DNA of 64,000 nt from an uncultured Legionella sp. (GTDB taxonomy: Bacteria; Pseudomonadota; Gammaproteobacteria; Legionellales; Legionellaceae), in NCBI GenBank assembly GCA_902168255.1, contig CABHON010000006.1, positions 124,001 to 188,000 on the forward strand, given 5' to 3'. The position numbers were made by a program, and so were the translations under genes. The notes beneath the pieces were generated by a model. It did not search any database, had not been told where the DNA came from, and saw only the letters and a program-made list of their open reading frames with translations. Positions within the stretch are counted from its first letter, which is position 1; each line of letters begins with the position of its first letter. Below, one piece after another: positions 37,194 through 45,816 of the stretch.

Positions 37194-38200
37194 GACTTCC
37201 CGGAGAATGGGAATCCCATGATGCGACATGGCTAACTTGGCCATGCCGTTTATCCGTATGGCGAGATTATTCAACTATTTGCCAAGCGTATGCTGACGTA
37301 ATTAATGCCATTGCGCAGACTGAGCATGTGTATCTTATTGTTAATTCTGAGCATGCAAACATCGCGAAAAAATTCTGCACCGCGCATAATATCACGTTTA
37401 TTAGCTCTTTTAGGGCTGACGATTCTTGGAGTCGCGATACCTCTCCCCTATTCTTAGTGGATAACCAACAAAAATTACTTGCAACGTGTTGGAAGTTTAA
37501 CGCTTGGGGAGAAAAATTCTTTCCCTATGATGATGATGCTAAATTATCTCAACATATTGCGCATTACTTAAACGTTGAATCCATCAATCTTCCCATGGTG
37601 CTTGAAGGTGGTTCTGTCCATTCTAATGGACAAGGCACTTTATTAACAACCAAAGAATGTTTACTTAACCCCAATCGAAATCCTCATTTAACGAAACAAC
37701 AAATTGAAGATCAGTTGAAACAAACCCTTCATGCTGAAAACGTTATTTGGATGGATAGAGGATTAGATGGTGATGTGGATACCGATGGACACATTGACAA
37801 TGCTGCGTGCTTTGCGGATGCACATACAATTATGATTCAATCGTGTGATGATCCCAACGATCCTAATTTTGCTTACTTTGAAAAAAATAAAGCTATTTTA
37901 CAACAAAGCAAAGACATGCATGGGAAATCATTTACCATTCATGAAATTCCACAACCTCCTCGTATTTTTGAGGATGATGCGCGTGTGCCCTTATCTTATA
38001 TTAACTTTTATTTTGCCAATGACGTCGTGATTTTTCCGACTTTTAATGCAAAAAAAGCAGATGATCACGCATTACAATTATTCAAAGACATTTTTCCAAA
38101 ACGTACTATAATACCTATTCACGCCTTACCCATTGTTCATGGCGGTGGAGGTATTCACTGTATTACAATGCAACAACCCTCTTCTGGAGATAAAAAATAA
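37187..38200 (+). CDS. aguA: Agmatine deiminase
   Basis: 337 residues, peptidylarginine-deiminase-like fold. Start LPGEWESHDATWLTWP, then DDSWSRDTSPLF, LEGGSVHSNG (acidic residues), DTDGHIDNAACF (His) and VHGGGGIHCITMQQP (catalytic Cys near the C-terminus). It hydrolyses agmatine to N-carbamoylputrescine plus ammonia. It overlaps speA by 7 bases and aguB by one base (TAATG), matching the pathway order. Confidence 0.96.
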   Translation: MLRLPGEWESHDATWLTWPCRLSVWRDYSTICQAYADVINAIAQTEHVYLIVNSEHANIAKKFCTAHNITFISSFRADDSWSRDTSPLFLVDNQQKLLATCWKFNAWGEKFFPYDDDAKLSQHIAHYLNVESINLPMVLEGGSVHSNGQGTLLTTKECLLNPNRNPHLTKQQIEDQLKQTLHAENVIWMDRGLDGDVDTDGHIDNAACFADAHTIMIQSCDDPNDPNFAYFEKNKAILQQSKDMHGKSFTIHEIPQPPRIFEDDARVPLSYINFYFANDVVIFPTFNAKKADDHALQLFKDIFPKRTIIPIHALPIVHGGGGIHCITMQQPSSGDKK

Positions 38201-39063
38201 TGGAATCAAGAATGCTTAAAGCGGCAACATTACAATTTGCGATGACATCCAAGTCTGAAGAAAACATTGCCACTGGCGTACGTATGGTCACAGAGGCCGC
38301 CAAACAAGGAGCGCAATTAATTTTGCTTCCAGAATTATTTGCCCTTCCTTATTTTTGCAAAACACAAAAACCAAAATATTTTGCTGATGCCCATCCTTTT
38401 GAAGATAACCCTGTTCTTCGTACGTTTAGCGAGCTTGCAGAAAAACTTAATGTTGTTCTTCCTGTGAGCTTTTTTGAACGTTCTGGCCAATGTTATTTTA
38501 ATTCTTTAGCCATGATCGATGCCAATGGTGAAATATTGGATGTCTATCGAAAAAGTCACATTCCAGATGGTCCTGGTTATCAAGAAAAATTTTACTTTTC
38601 CCCTGGAGATACAGGCTTTAAAGTTTGGAAAACCCAAGTAGGCCATATTGGAACGGCTATTTGTTGGGATCAATGGTTCCCTGAAGCTGCGCGTATTATG
38701 ACACTCATGGGTGCTGAAATATTATGTTACCCAACGGCGATTGGCACTGAACCCCAAGATGCGAGCATCGATTCTAAACCGCATTGGCAATTGACAATGC
38801 AAGGCCATTCTGCCGCCAATATGATTCCACTAGTTGTTAGTAACCGTATCGGAAAAGAATGTGATGATGATGTCTGTATTAATTTCTATGGTTCCTCCTT
38901 TCTTACTGATAACAGAGGACAAATTATCACGGAATCATCACGCACTGAAGAAGCGATTCAATATGCTGAATGGGATCTCAATGCAGCGGCTGAAGCACGT
39001 CGTGCATGGGGATTATTTCGTGATCGCCGTCCAGAATTATATGCAGATATATTAGGTTTATAA
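38200..39063 (+). CDS. aguB: N-carbamoylputrescine amidase
   Basis: 287 residues, nitrilase superfamily. The catalytic triad is visible: Glu in LLPELFALPYF, Lys in YRKSHIPDGPGYQEKFYF and Cys in TAICWDQWFPEAARI. It cleaves N-carbamoylputrescine to putrescine, CO2 and ammonia, completing the route from arginine. The first ATG (38200) overlaps the aguA stop; ATG 38212 (MLKAATLQFAM) is an alternative closer to the family N-terminus. Confidence 0.95.
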   Translation: MESRMLKAATLQFAMTSKSEENIATGVRMVTEAAKQGAQLILLPELFALPYFCKTQKPKYFADAHPFEDNPVLRTFSELAEKLNVVLPVSFFERSGQCYFNSLAMIDANGEILDVYRKSHIPDGPGYQEKFYFSPGDTGFKVWKTQVGHIGTAICWDQWFPEAARIMTLMGAEILCYPTAIGTEPQDASIDSKPHWQLTMQGHSAANMIPLVVSNRIGKECDDDVCINFYGSSFLTDNRGQIITESSRTEEAIQYAEWDLNAAAEARRAWGLFRDRRPELYADILGL

Positions 39064-39075
39064 AAGGTAAAACAA

Positions 39076-40230
39076 ATGCAAACACTTTCCCAAATTGATA
39101 TTCAAAACAAACGTGTGATCATCCGTGAAGATTTTAATGTGCCAATGAAAGACGGACACATCATGAATGATCAACGATTAAAGGCTGCGCTTCCCACCAT
39201 ACAAACTGTATTAGAACAGAATGCGGGAGTTATTTTATTGTCCCATTTAGGGCGTCCTCAAGAAGGTATATGGGAGGAGCAATTTTCCTTAGAACCAATC
39301 GCAGAATATCTTTCAGAAGTGTTATCTTTACCAGTTCGCTTTGAAAAGGACTACCTAGATGGCTTGAACATTCAACCAGGTGAAATAGTCCTTTGTGAAA
39401 ACGTACGATTTAATGCCGGTGAAAAAGCAAATGATGCAAAATTGGCACAAAAAATGGCCAAATTAGGCGATGTATTTATCATGGACGCTTTTGCTACTTC
39501 ACATCGAGCTGAAGTTTCCACTTGTGGCATCATGAAGTATATCCCTTCTGTTCCTGGACCATTGCTTCAGCGCGAATTAGCGGCATTAAATGCATTGATG
39601 GAAAATCCTCAAAGGCCTTTAACCGCCATTGTGGGTGGTGCCAAAGTATCCGATAAATTAATTTTATTAAAAAATTTAGTTCAAAAAGTGGATAACTTAA
39701 TTATTGGTGGCGGTATTGCTAATACGTTTCTTGCCGCGTCAGGTTTTTTTGTAGGGGAATCCTTACATGAGCCTGCTTTGCTTGATAAAGCGCGAGAAAT
39801 TTTGGCATTAGCCAAACAACACAATTGCCATATTCCTTTACCTAAAGATGTAGTTGTTGCTGAATCTTTAACCCATGATGCTAAAACAACTATCAAGTCG
39901 ATTGATAATGTCAGCACATTTGATAAAATTTTGGATATTGGCCCTAGTACAGCGGAAATGCTTGCAACCATCATCCATCAATCCAAAACCATTTTATGGA
40001 ATGGCCCGGTGGGTGTATTTGAAATGCCTCCTTTTGCAGCAGGCACAAAAGCCGTAGCAGAAGCTGTAGCAACTTCTTCTGCTTTTTCTGTAGCTGGTGG
40101 CGGTGATACACTGTCCGCTGTTGAACTTTTTGGCGTAGCAGATAAAATTTCTTATCTTTCTACCGGCGGCGGCGCTTTTTTAGAATATATTGAAGGAAAA
40201 ACATTGCCTGCTATTGAGGCATTGGGTTAA
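39076..40230 (+). CDS. pgk: Phosphoglycerate kinase
   Basis: 384 residues. [40 protein letters not shown] and the C-terminal [13 protein letters not shown] are the usual substrate and nucleotide sites. It makes ATP from 1,3-bisphosphoglycerate in glycolysis. It is usually beside gap/tkt; here it follows aguB by 12 bases, so it likely shares the polyamine transcript. Confidence 0.97.
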   Translation: MQTLSQIDIQNKRVIIREDFNVPMKDGHIMNDQRLKAALPTIQTVLEQNAGVILLSHLGRPQEGIWEEQFSLEPIAEYLSEVLSLPVRFEKDYLDGLNIQPGEIVLCENVRFNAGEKANDAKLAQKMAKLGDVFIMDAFATSHRAEVSTCGIMKYIPSVPGPLLQRELAALNALMENPQRPLTAIVGGAKVSDKLILLKNLVQKVDNLIIGGGIANTFLAASGFFVGESLHEPALLDKAREILALAKQHNCHIPLPKDVVVAESLTHDAKTTIKSIDNVSTFDKILDIGPSTAEMLATIIHQSKTILWNGPVGVFEMPPFAAGTKAVAEAVATSSAFSVAGGGDTLSAVELFGVADKISYLSTGGGAFLEYIEGKTLPAIEALG

Positions 40231-40238
40231 TATATTCT

Positions 40239-40369
40239 GTAGGTGCAGGTCTTGTGCCTGCCCGGAAATTCAATAACCTCGAAATAACGGGCGGGTACAA
40301 GACCCGCCCCTACGGAAAAGATCCTAAAATCTGTTAACCAAATGCCATTGGTACAGACTTGCCCCCTAC
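40239..40369. repeat. Cluster of REP-like repeats
   Basis: GTAGGTGCAGGTCTTGTGCC (40239 on) faces GGGCGGGTACAAGACCCGCC followed by CCTAC (to 40313), an inverted pair. A third, partial unit GGTACAGACTTGCCCCCTAC lies at 40350-40369. The cluster fills most of the 157-base pgk-dprA gap and may act as a transcription boundary. Confidence 0.7.
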
Positions 40370-40387
40370 AATATAACGAGTCCAATC

Positions 40388-41464
40388 ATGATAAAAACGC
40401 CACTCGCTGTCTATTTAGCCTTAAATAAAATTTCAAATTTTAATACAAAGCATCTCCTGCATTTAGAACAACATTATGCAGATATTACTCAAATATTAAC
40501 CTTATCAAATACCGACCTAACTCAAATGGGTTGGAATGATAAGCATGTCCAACAATGGCGCAATGCATGTTGGACAACCATTGAATCAGAATTAAATTGG
40601 GCCAACCAGGCAAAGCACCATATTCTTCATTGGCATGATTCTTTCTATCCAAAACTCTTAAAAGAAATTCATTGTCCTCCGCCTATTCTCTATATCCATG
40701 GAGAATTAGATGCCATTCATCGTCAAACTATTGCCATCGTTGGCACACGTCACCCTTCTGAATATGGAAAAAAAAATGCGGCCTACTTTAGCCAAAAATT
40801 AGCTGAAATAGGTTTTTGCATTGCCAGTGGCCTCGCCATTGGAATTGACGGTGTGGCACATCAACATGCATTACCTTATCCCGTTAGCACAGTGGCTGTG
40901 GTTGCTACAGGACTTGATCAAATTTACCCATATCGTCATCAAGCACTTGCGTCACAAATTATAGAAAATGGTGCTATTATTTCAGAGTTTTCCTTTAAAA
41001 CCCCTCCCCGTCCTGAAAATTTTCCTCGAAGAAATCGAATTATTAGTGGCCTTTCAAAAGGTGTTCTCGTCGTGGAAGCCGCACTTAAAAGTGGCTCCCT
41101 TATTACTGCGCGATATGCCATGGAACAAGGTCGAGAAGTATTTGCCATTCCTGGCATTATTCAAAATCCTTCTTCTCACGGATGTCACGCTTTAATTCGC
41201 CAAGGTGCGGTATTGGTGAATAGCCTTGAAGATATTTTAGAAGAATTTGGAGTTAAGGCGGATAATCCTCCTACACACAATAAATCAGAAGAAAAGCTTC
41301 AATCACCGTTGCTCAATTATTTGGATTATGGCGTTGCAACACCTATCGATATGATTATTACTCGTAGTGGCCTTTCTTATGATCAAATTGCCACGGATTT
41401 ATTAACTTTAGAAATCTCAGGTGCTATTTCGCAAATTCCAGGAGGATATTATCGAAACATTTAG
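40388..41464 (+). CDS. dprA: DNA-processing protein DprA
   Basis: 358 residues, normal length. The Rossmann-like DNA-binding core has AIVGTRHPSEYGKKNAAYF, IASGLAIGIDGVAHQHAL, FPRRNRIISGLSKGVLVVEA and GREVFAIPG. It protects incoming single strands and loads RecA during natural transformation. The C-terminal winged-helix region (PIDMIITRSGLSYDQIATDL) is present. comEA lies 1.6 kb away, which supports competence. The gene ends 9 bases before the GIY-YIG element. Confidence 0.95.
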   Translation: MIKTPLAVYLALNKISNFNTKHLLHLEQHYADITQILTLSNTDLTQMGWNDKHVQQWRNACWTTIESELNWANQAKHHILHWHDSFYPKLLKEIHCPPPILYIHGELDAIHRQTIAIVGTRHPSEYGKKNAAYFSQKLAEIGFCIASGLAIGIDGVAHQHALPYPVSTVAVVATGLDQIYPYRHQALASQIIENGAIISEFSFKTPPRPENFPRRNRIISGLSKGVLVVEAALKSGSLITARYAMEQGREVFAIPGIIQNPSSHGCHALIRQGAVLVNSLEDILEEFGVKADNPPTHNKSEEKLQSPLLNYLDYGVATPIDMIITRSGLSYDQIATDLLTLEISGAISQIPGGYYRNI

Positions 41465-41473
41465 CTAGAAATA

Positions 41474-42001
41474 CGCCATTCTCAACTTTTTAAAAAGCAA
41501 AAATTACTCGCGCAGCCCGTCATTGCGAGAAATATTGTCTACTGTGTAGCGCAGCGGAACAGTAGACAATATGACGAAGCAATCCAGGAGAAAATAATGA
41601 AAAGACCAACCGTTTACATTATGGCCAACAAAAGAAATGGAACTCTTTATACCGGCGTCACTTCTAATCTTATTCGAAGAGTCTATGAGCATAAAACAGG
41701 TATGATTGAAGGATTTACGACAAAATATGGATGCAAAACACTGGTGTATTATGCAATGTATACAGACATGATAACAGCTATTGAAAGGGAAAAGGCTATA
41801 AAAGGGAGTTCGAGAAAAAAGAAGTTGGCTCTTATTCAGAGTATTAATCCAACCTGGAAAGATCTGTACGAGGAAATAATATGATTTCTGGATTGCTTCG
41901 TCATATTGTCTACTGTTCCGCTGCGCTACACAGTAAACAATATTTCTCGCAATGACGGGCTACGCGAGTGATTTTTGCTTTTTAAAAAGTTAAGAATGGT
42001 G
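41474..42001. mobile_element. Inverted-repeat-flanked GIY-YIG element
   Basis: Two arms of about 114 bases (41474-41587 and 41888-42001) are near-perfect inverted copies and enclose only the GIY-YIG gene. The outer part (ACTTTTTAAAAAGC...) is followed by the core CCCGTCATTGCGAG, a 12-bp hairpin (41534-41545/41559-41570, loop with GTAGCGCAGCG) and GACGAAGCAATCCAG. AGGAG of the left arm end (41586-41590) is the gene's ribosome-binding site, and the stop codon is 3 bases before the right arm. No target-site duplication was seen. A gene-less relative is at 3201-3443. Confidence 0.82.
41597..41884 (+). CDS. GIY-YIG nuclease-domain protein
   Basis: 95 residues, a stand-alone GIY-YIG domain. The VYIMANKRNGTLYTGVTSNL segment carries the (G)IY/Y(I/T)G motif, LIRRVYEHK supplies the catalytic Arg, and AIEREKAIKG the catalytic Glu; the NPTWKDLYEEI ending is typical of the small YhbQ/UPF0213-like group. 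All catalytic residues are present. It could cut or nick the hairpins of its own flanking arms; that role is inference. Confidence 0.88.
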   Translation: MKRPTVYIMANKRNGTLYTGVTSNLIRRVYEHKTGMIEGFTTKYGCKTLVYYAMYTDMITAIEREKAIKGSSRKKKLALIQSINPTWKDLYEEII

Positions 42002-42053
42002 TGTTTAGCCTTAAGATTTACTCTAAGCGTCTCTGTAGAAATGAAGGCTGGCT

Positions 42054-43031
42054 TCATTTATTTTCAATATACCTCCTGTACCACTCCACAAATCGTCTAA
42101 CTCCTTCCTCCAAATCAACCACAGGAGAAAAGCCAATACGCTCTTGTAATGCGTTGGTATCCGCGTGTGTATTCTCCATATCCCCAGCTTGGGCAGGAAG
42201 AAATTCAATAATAGCTTTTTTCCCTACTTGCTCTTCAATAATTTTAATATAATCCAGTAATCCGACAGGATGGCCATGGCCGATATTATAAATTTGCCAA
42301 GGTGCCTTTTTATCTTGCTCAGGCACACAATCAAGCAAACGTACAATACTTTCAACAATATCATCTACATATGTAAAATCCCGATAATGCTTGCCCTTGT
42401 TGTATAATTGAATTGGCTTTTCTTCTACAATCGCTTGTGTAAATTTAAACATAGCCATATCAGGTCGGCCCCATGGACCATACACAGTAAAAAAGCGTAA
42501 CCCCGTCATAGGGATTCGATAAAGATGGGCATACGAATGTGCCATTAATTCATTGGATTTTTTAGTCGCTGCATATAGTGACAACGGATGATCCACCGAA
42601 TCATTAATTGAAAAGGGTAATTTTTCATTTCCACCATACACCGAGCTGGAGGATGCATAAATCAAATGTTCAACAGGACAGTGACGACACGCCTCTAATA
42701 TATTAAAAAAACCGATAAGATTACTATCAATATAAGCCTGGGGGTTATCAATCGAATATCGCACACCGGCTTGAGCCGCTAAATGTATTACATGAGAAAA
42801 GCATTCTTTTTCAAATAGTGCTAATAATGCTTTCTGATCGACGATATCTTGTTGAATGAAATAAATGCTTGCTTTTTGTAATTGCGCTAATCTATCTTTT
42901 TTTAATTGAACATCGTAATACGTATTGAGGTTATCTAAGCCTACAAGATTAAATCCTTCTTGATTTAAACGTTGGGATAAATGATACCCAATAAATCCTG
43001 CGGCACCTGTCACTAGTATTTTTTTTGTCAT
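42054..43031 (-). CDS. NAD-dependent epimerase, UDP-glucuronate 4-epimerase type
   Basis: 325 residues, extended SDR. VTGAAGFIGYHLSQRLNQEG, VIHLAAQAGVRYSI, ASSSSVYGGNEKLPF and the active-site YAATKKSNELMAH (YxxxK) are present; TGLRFFTVYGPWGRPDMAMF is characteristic of UDP-glucuronic acid epimerases that make UDP-galacturonate. It probably supplies a sugar for the nearby polysaccharide cluster. A REP-like hairpin precedes its start. Confidence 0.9.
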   Translation of the reverse strand: MTKKILVTGAAGFIGYHLSQRLNQEGFNLVGLDNLNTYYDVQLKKDRLAQLQKASIYFIQQDIVDQKALLALFEKECFSHVIHLAAQAGVRYSIDNPQAYIDSNLIGFFNILEACRHCPVEHLIYASSSSVYGGNEKLPFSINDSVDHPLSLYAATKKSNELMAHSYAHLYRIPMTGLRFFTVYGPWGRPDMAMFKFTQAIVEEKPIQLYNKGKHYRDFTYVDDIVESIVRLLDCVPEQDKKAPWQIYNIGHGHPVGLLDYIKIIEEQVGKKAIIEFLPAQAGDMENTHADTNALQERIGFSPVVDLEEGVRRFVEWYRRYIENK

Positions 43032-43054
43032 ATTATAGATTTCATGTTTATTTT

Positions 43055-43079
43055 AATGGGCGAGCGTCGCTCGCCCATT
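43055..43079. repeat. GC-rich palindrome between comEA and the epimerase gene
   Basis: AATGGGCGAGC-GTC-GCTCGCCCATT, a perfect 11-bp stem with a 3-base loop, REP-like. No T-run on either side. Confidence 0.6.
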
Positions 43080-43117
43080 ACAGACAATGCCGTCTTTATG
43101 ACGGGTCCTTTTTCATT

Positions 43118-43453
43118 TTAAGACAAAGTAAATGCTTTTTTCAATGCCTCTAAATGCGAAGCAACAAACGATTCACCTAATCCTTTTACATAAGCCAATT
43201 CATCAAAAGATTTAAAAGCACCATGCTCCGTTCGATAGGCAACAATTGCCTCCGCTTTTTTCTTACCAATCCCTTTGACCTTACCTTCAATTTGTTGGGC
43301 AGTAGCCGTATTCAGATTGACAGGGGCAACCAAGAGTGATGTATTTGGAATCGTATCTACATTCGTAGCATTCGAAGCCGCATAAGCTTCGCCGCCAAAA
43401 AATAATGCAACCAGTAAAATACTGGCAGATACAGTTTTTATGTGTTTTTTCAT
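43118..43453 (-). CDS. comEA: ComEA-family helix-hairpin-helix DNA-binding protein
   Basis: 111 residues from the ATG at 43453; AAGGAG is correctly placed upstream, and the longer frame lacks one. A signal peptide (SASILLVALFFGGEAYA) is followed by a helix-hairpin-helix domain: VNLNTATAQQIEGKVKGIGK, then KAEAIVAYRTEHG and GLGESF. Periplasmic ComEA binds DNA taken up during transformation. It complements dprA in this region. Confidence 0.9.
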   Translation of the reverse strand: MKKHIKTVSASILLVALFFGGEAYAASNATNVDTIPNTSLLVAPVNLNTATAQQIEGKVKGIGKKKAEAIVAYRTEHGAFKSFDELAYVKGLGESFVASHLEALKKAFTLS

Positions 43454-43591
43454 GTTTGAAAAACTCCTTGATAGATTTATAGAAACCATCCTGGAATTGC
43501 GATGCTGAAAATGGGCATGATGCAGCGAAGTCCACTAGCATGAAGGCAGTCCTCGCCTTGAGGGCATAAGTTTTTCATATACATGCATGAA

Positions 43592-43622
43592 TTGTCAAGC
43601 AAAATCGATTGCTTACTACAAT
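43592..43622 (+). promoter_or_regulatory. Candidate promoter of wzm-wzt
   Basis: TTGTCA (43592-43597) and TACAAT (43617-43622) flank a 19-base spacer that contains the palindrome AAGCAA-N6-TTGCTT (43597-43614). The long spacer makes it a weak or regulated promoter. Confidence 0.4.
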
Positions 43623-43643
43623 TCCAGCTGCTAAAATCTCACT

Positions 43644-44435
43644 ATGAAATTATTTATTATGGCTTATCAACATTGGCATTTGCTAAAAAACTTAATCAAA
43701 AATGATTTTCGTAATCGTTATTTAGGAAATCATTTAGGAATTGTATGGGCTTTTGTTCACCCCTTGGTTATGATTGCCGTTTACTGGTTTGTATTTATTC
43801 ATGGTTTTAAAACCGCGCCGGTTCAAGATGCTACGCCTTTTGTTCTTTGGCTTCTTGCTGGCTTAGTGCCATGGCTTTTCTGTAATGATGCAATTAACAG
43901 CTCGAGCAATGCTATTGTTAGCCAAAGCTTTCTTGTCAAAAAAATGGTGTTTGAAGTAAAACTTCTTCCTATTATTAAAATTGGTTCAAGCCTTTGCGTG
44001 AGTTTATTTTTTTGGGTTTTCTTATTCGCCATGTGTTTTATCTATGGTTACTACCCTAATTTGCTTTGGCTGCAATTATTTTATTATTTATTTTGTAGTG
44101 TGGTTCTTTGTCTTTCCTTGGGTTTTTTACTTTCCTCTATCATTCCTTTTATACCAGACGTTGAACAACTCGTGAATATTGTAATGCAAATATTTTTTTG
44201 GATGACTCCTATTTTATGGAATCCTTCTTTACTAACCGGTTCTTTAAAACTGATTTACCTATTAAATCCTTTTGCGTACATTATCATAGGCATTCGTGAC
44301 TCTCTGATAAATCACATCTCTATTACCACACATCTTGATCATACACTCTTATTTTGGGTAATGACATTTTGCTTTTATTGGCTCGGTAATTATACTTTTA
44401 ACAAACTTCGTTATCATTTTGCTGATGTATTATGA
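43644..44435 (+). CDS. wzm: Polysaccharide ABC transporter permease Wzm
   Basis: 263 residues, six hydrophobic segments, ABC-2 type. NDFRNRYLGNHLGIVWAFVHP (N-terminal coupling region) and FWMTPILWNPSL (conserved ILW motif) are typical of O-antigen/teichoic acid exporters. It exports completed undecaprenyl-linked glycan across the inner membrane. It overlaps wzt by four bases (ATGA). Confidence 0.93.
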   Translation: MKLFIMAYQHWHLLKNLIKNDFRNRYLGNHLGIVWAFVHPLVMIAVYWFVFIHGFKTAPVQDATPFVLWLLAGLVPWLFCNDAINSSSNAIVSQSFLVKKMVFEVKLLPIIKIGSSLCVSLFFWVFLFAMCFIYGYYPNLLWLQLFYYLFCSVVLCLSLGFLLSSIIPFIPDVEQLVNIVMQIFFWMTPILWNPSLLTGSLKLIYLLNPFAYIIIGIRDSLINHISITTHLDHTLLFWVMTFCFYWLGNYTFNKLRYHFADVL

Positions 44436-45808
44436 CTCAAGATATTGCCATTAAAGTTGAAAATATCAGCAAGGTTTACAAGCTGTATAACCACAATAGG
44501 GATCGTCTAAAAGAATCGTTACATTTGGGCGGTAAAAAATATCATCACGAGCACTACGCACTTCATAACATTAATTTTGAGATAAAAAAAGGTGAAACAG
44601 TCGGTATCATTGGAAAAAATGGCAGCGGTAAATCCACTCTTCTTAAAATTATTACGGGTGTGCTCACGCCAACCACTGGCCAAGTCACGGTTAAAGGTAA
44701 AATTTCAGCCTTATTAGAACTTGGCGCAGGATTCAATCCTGCCTACACTGGCATGGAAAACGTTTACTTACAGTGCCAACTTATGGGATATACCAATGAA
44801 GAAATCGAGGAAAAGTTACCGCATATTTTGCAATTTGCTGATATTGGGGAATTTGTACACCAACCTGTAAAAACTTATTCAAGCGGCATGTTTGTTCGAC
44901 TCGCGTTTGCCATACAAGCGTGTGTAGAACCTGAAATTTTTATTGTAGATGAAGCATTGGCTGTTGGTGATATATTTTTCCGCCAAAAGTGTTATCAATA
45001 TTTTGATTATCTTCGCTCCAAAGGCACCTCTATTTTATTAGTTACTCATGGCATGATGGATATTGAACAATTTTGTCAAAAAGCACTGTTATTGAACAAA
45101 GGAAATGCGGTTTTTATAGGAAAAGCAGGGGAAGCAGTAAAGCATTATTATTTACTGGAACGTCAGAGTCTTGAAACAACATTTCAACCTTCTCTGTGTT
45201 CTACTGATACAATCGAACCTAATTCTTCTTCAGCATTAACTAATTTATTTTGGCCAAAATTAGAAGCTTTTTTAGACCTTAGTGCTATCCCCCAAATTGG
45301 TAATGGATGGGCACGATGTACCGGTATTGCCATATGTGATGAAAAAGGTAATCCTTGTGCGTCTTTTAAACAGGGAGAAAATTGTCATTTTTTTTATGAA
45401 TTTGAATTTTTGCATGATATTGAGGTTCCAATTGCAGGCATTTCCATTAGGAATCATCAAGGATTAGTAGTTCATGGAAAAAATACATTGCAATATAATA
45501 CAATGGTTCCTTCCAGAGTCAAGAAAGGAAGCATTTTGCGCTTCCAGCACCAAATACAATTAAATTTAGCATGGGGAGAATATACTTTTACCTTAGGTAT
45601 AGCAACAATCAGCGATGATAGTTACCAGAAACGCCTCTATTATTCTCATGAGCAACTCACTGGAAATACGCTTCATCTTGCTCATTTAACGGATGTTTCT
45701 CACTTTCAAATAGAGTCACAACTACCCAATGAACATACTTCCCTCCTTCATCATGGCGTAGCTGATTTACCAGGAAATATTAAGTTCACTTATAGTACTA
45801 ACGACTAA
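44432..45808 (+). CDS. wzt: Polysaccharide ABC transporter ATPase Wzt with C-terminal glycan-binding domain
   Basis: 458 residues. The ATPase domain (1-245) has Walker A GIIGKNGSGKSTLLKI, signature TYSSGMFVRLAFA, Walker B EIFIVDEALAVGD and the switch His in LLVTHGMMD. Residues about 285-458 form a Wzt_C-type beta-sandwich (IAICDEKGNPCASFKQGE, IAGISIRNHQGLVVHG, WGEYTFTLGIATI) that in O8/O9a systems recognises the capped end of the polymer. This predicts that export depends on a terminal modification. The 3' end faces the 840-residue gene with an 8-base gap. Confidence 0.93.
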   Translation: MTQDIAIKVENISKVYKLYNHNRDRLKESLHLGGKKYHHEHYALHNINFEIKKGETVGIIGKNGSGKSTLLKIITGVLTPTTGQVTVKGKISALLELGAGFNPAYTGMENVYLQCQLMGYTNEEIEEKLPHILQFADIGEFVHQPVKTYSSGMFVRLAFAIQACVEPEIFIVDEALAVGDIFFRQKCYQYFDYLRSKGTSILLVTHGMMDIEQFCQKALLLNKGNAVFIGKAGEAVKHYYLLERQSLETTFQPSLCSTDTIEPNSSSALTNLFWPKLEAFLDLSAIPQIGNGWARCTGIAICDEKGNPCASFKQGENCHFFYEFEFLHDIEVPIAGISIRNHQGLVVHGKNTLQYNTMVPSRVKKGSILRFQHQIQLNLAWGEYTFTLGIATISDDSYQKRLYYSHEQLTGNTLHLAHLTDVSHFQIESQLPNEHTSLLHHGVADLPGNIKFTYSTND

Positions 45809-45816
45809 GACAGGCT

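Noticed and set aside
43055-43079. Rho-independent terminator of comEA
   Set aside because: The 11-bp hairpin is strong but has no T-run on either strand; it is better listed as a REP-like palindrome.
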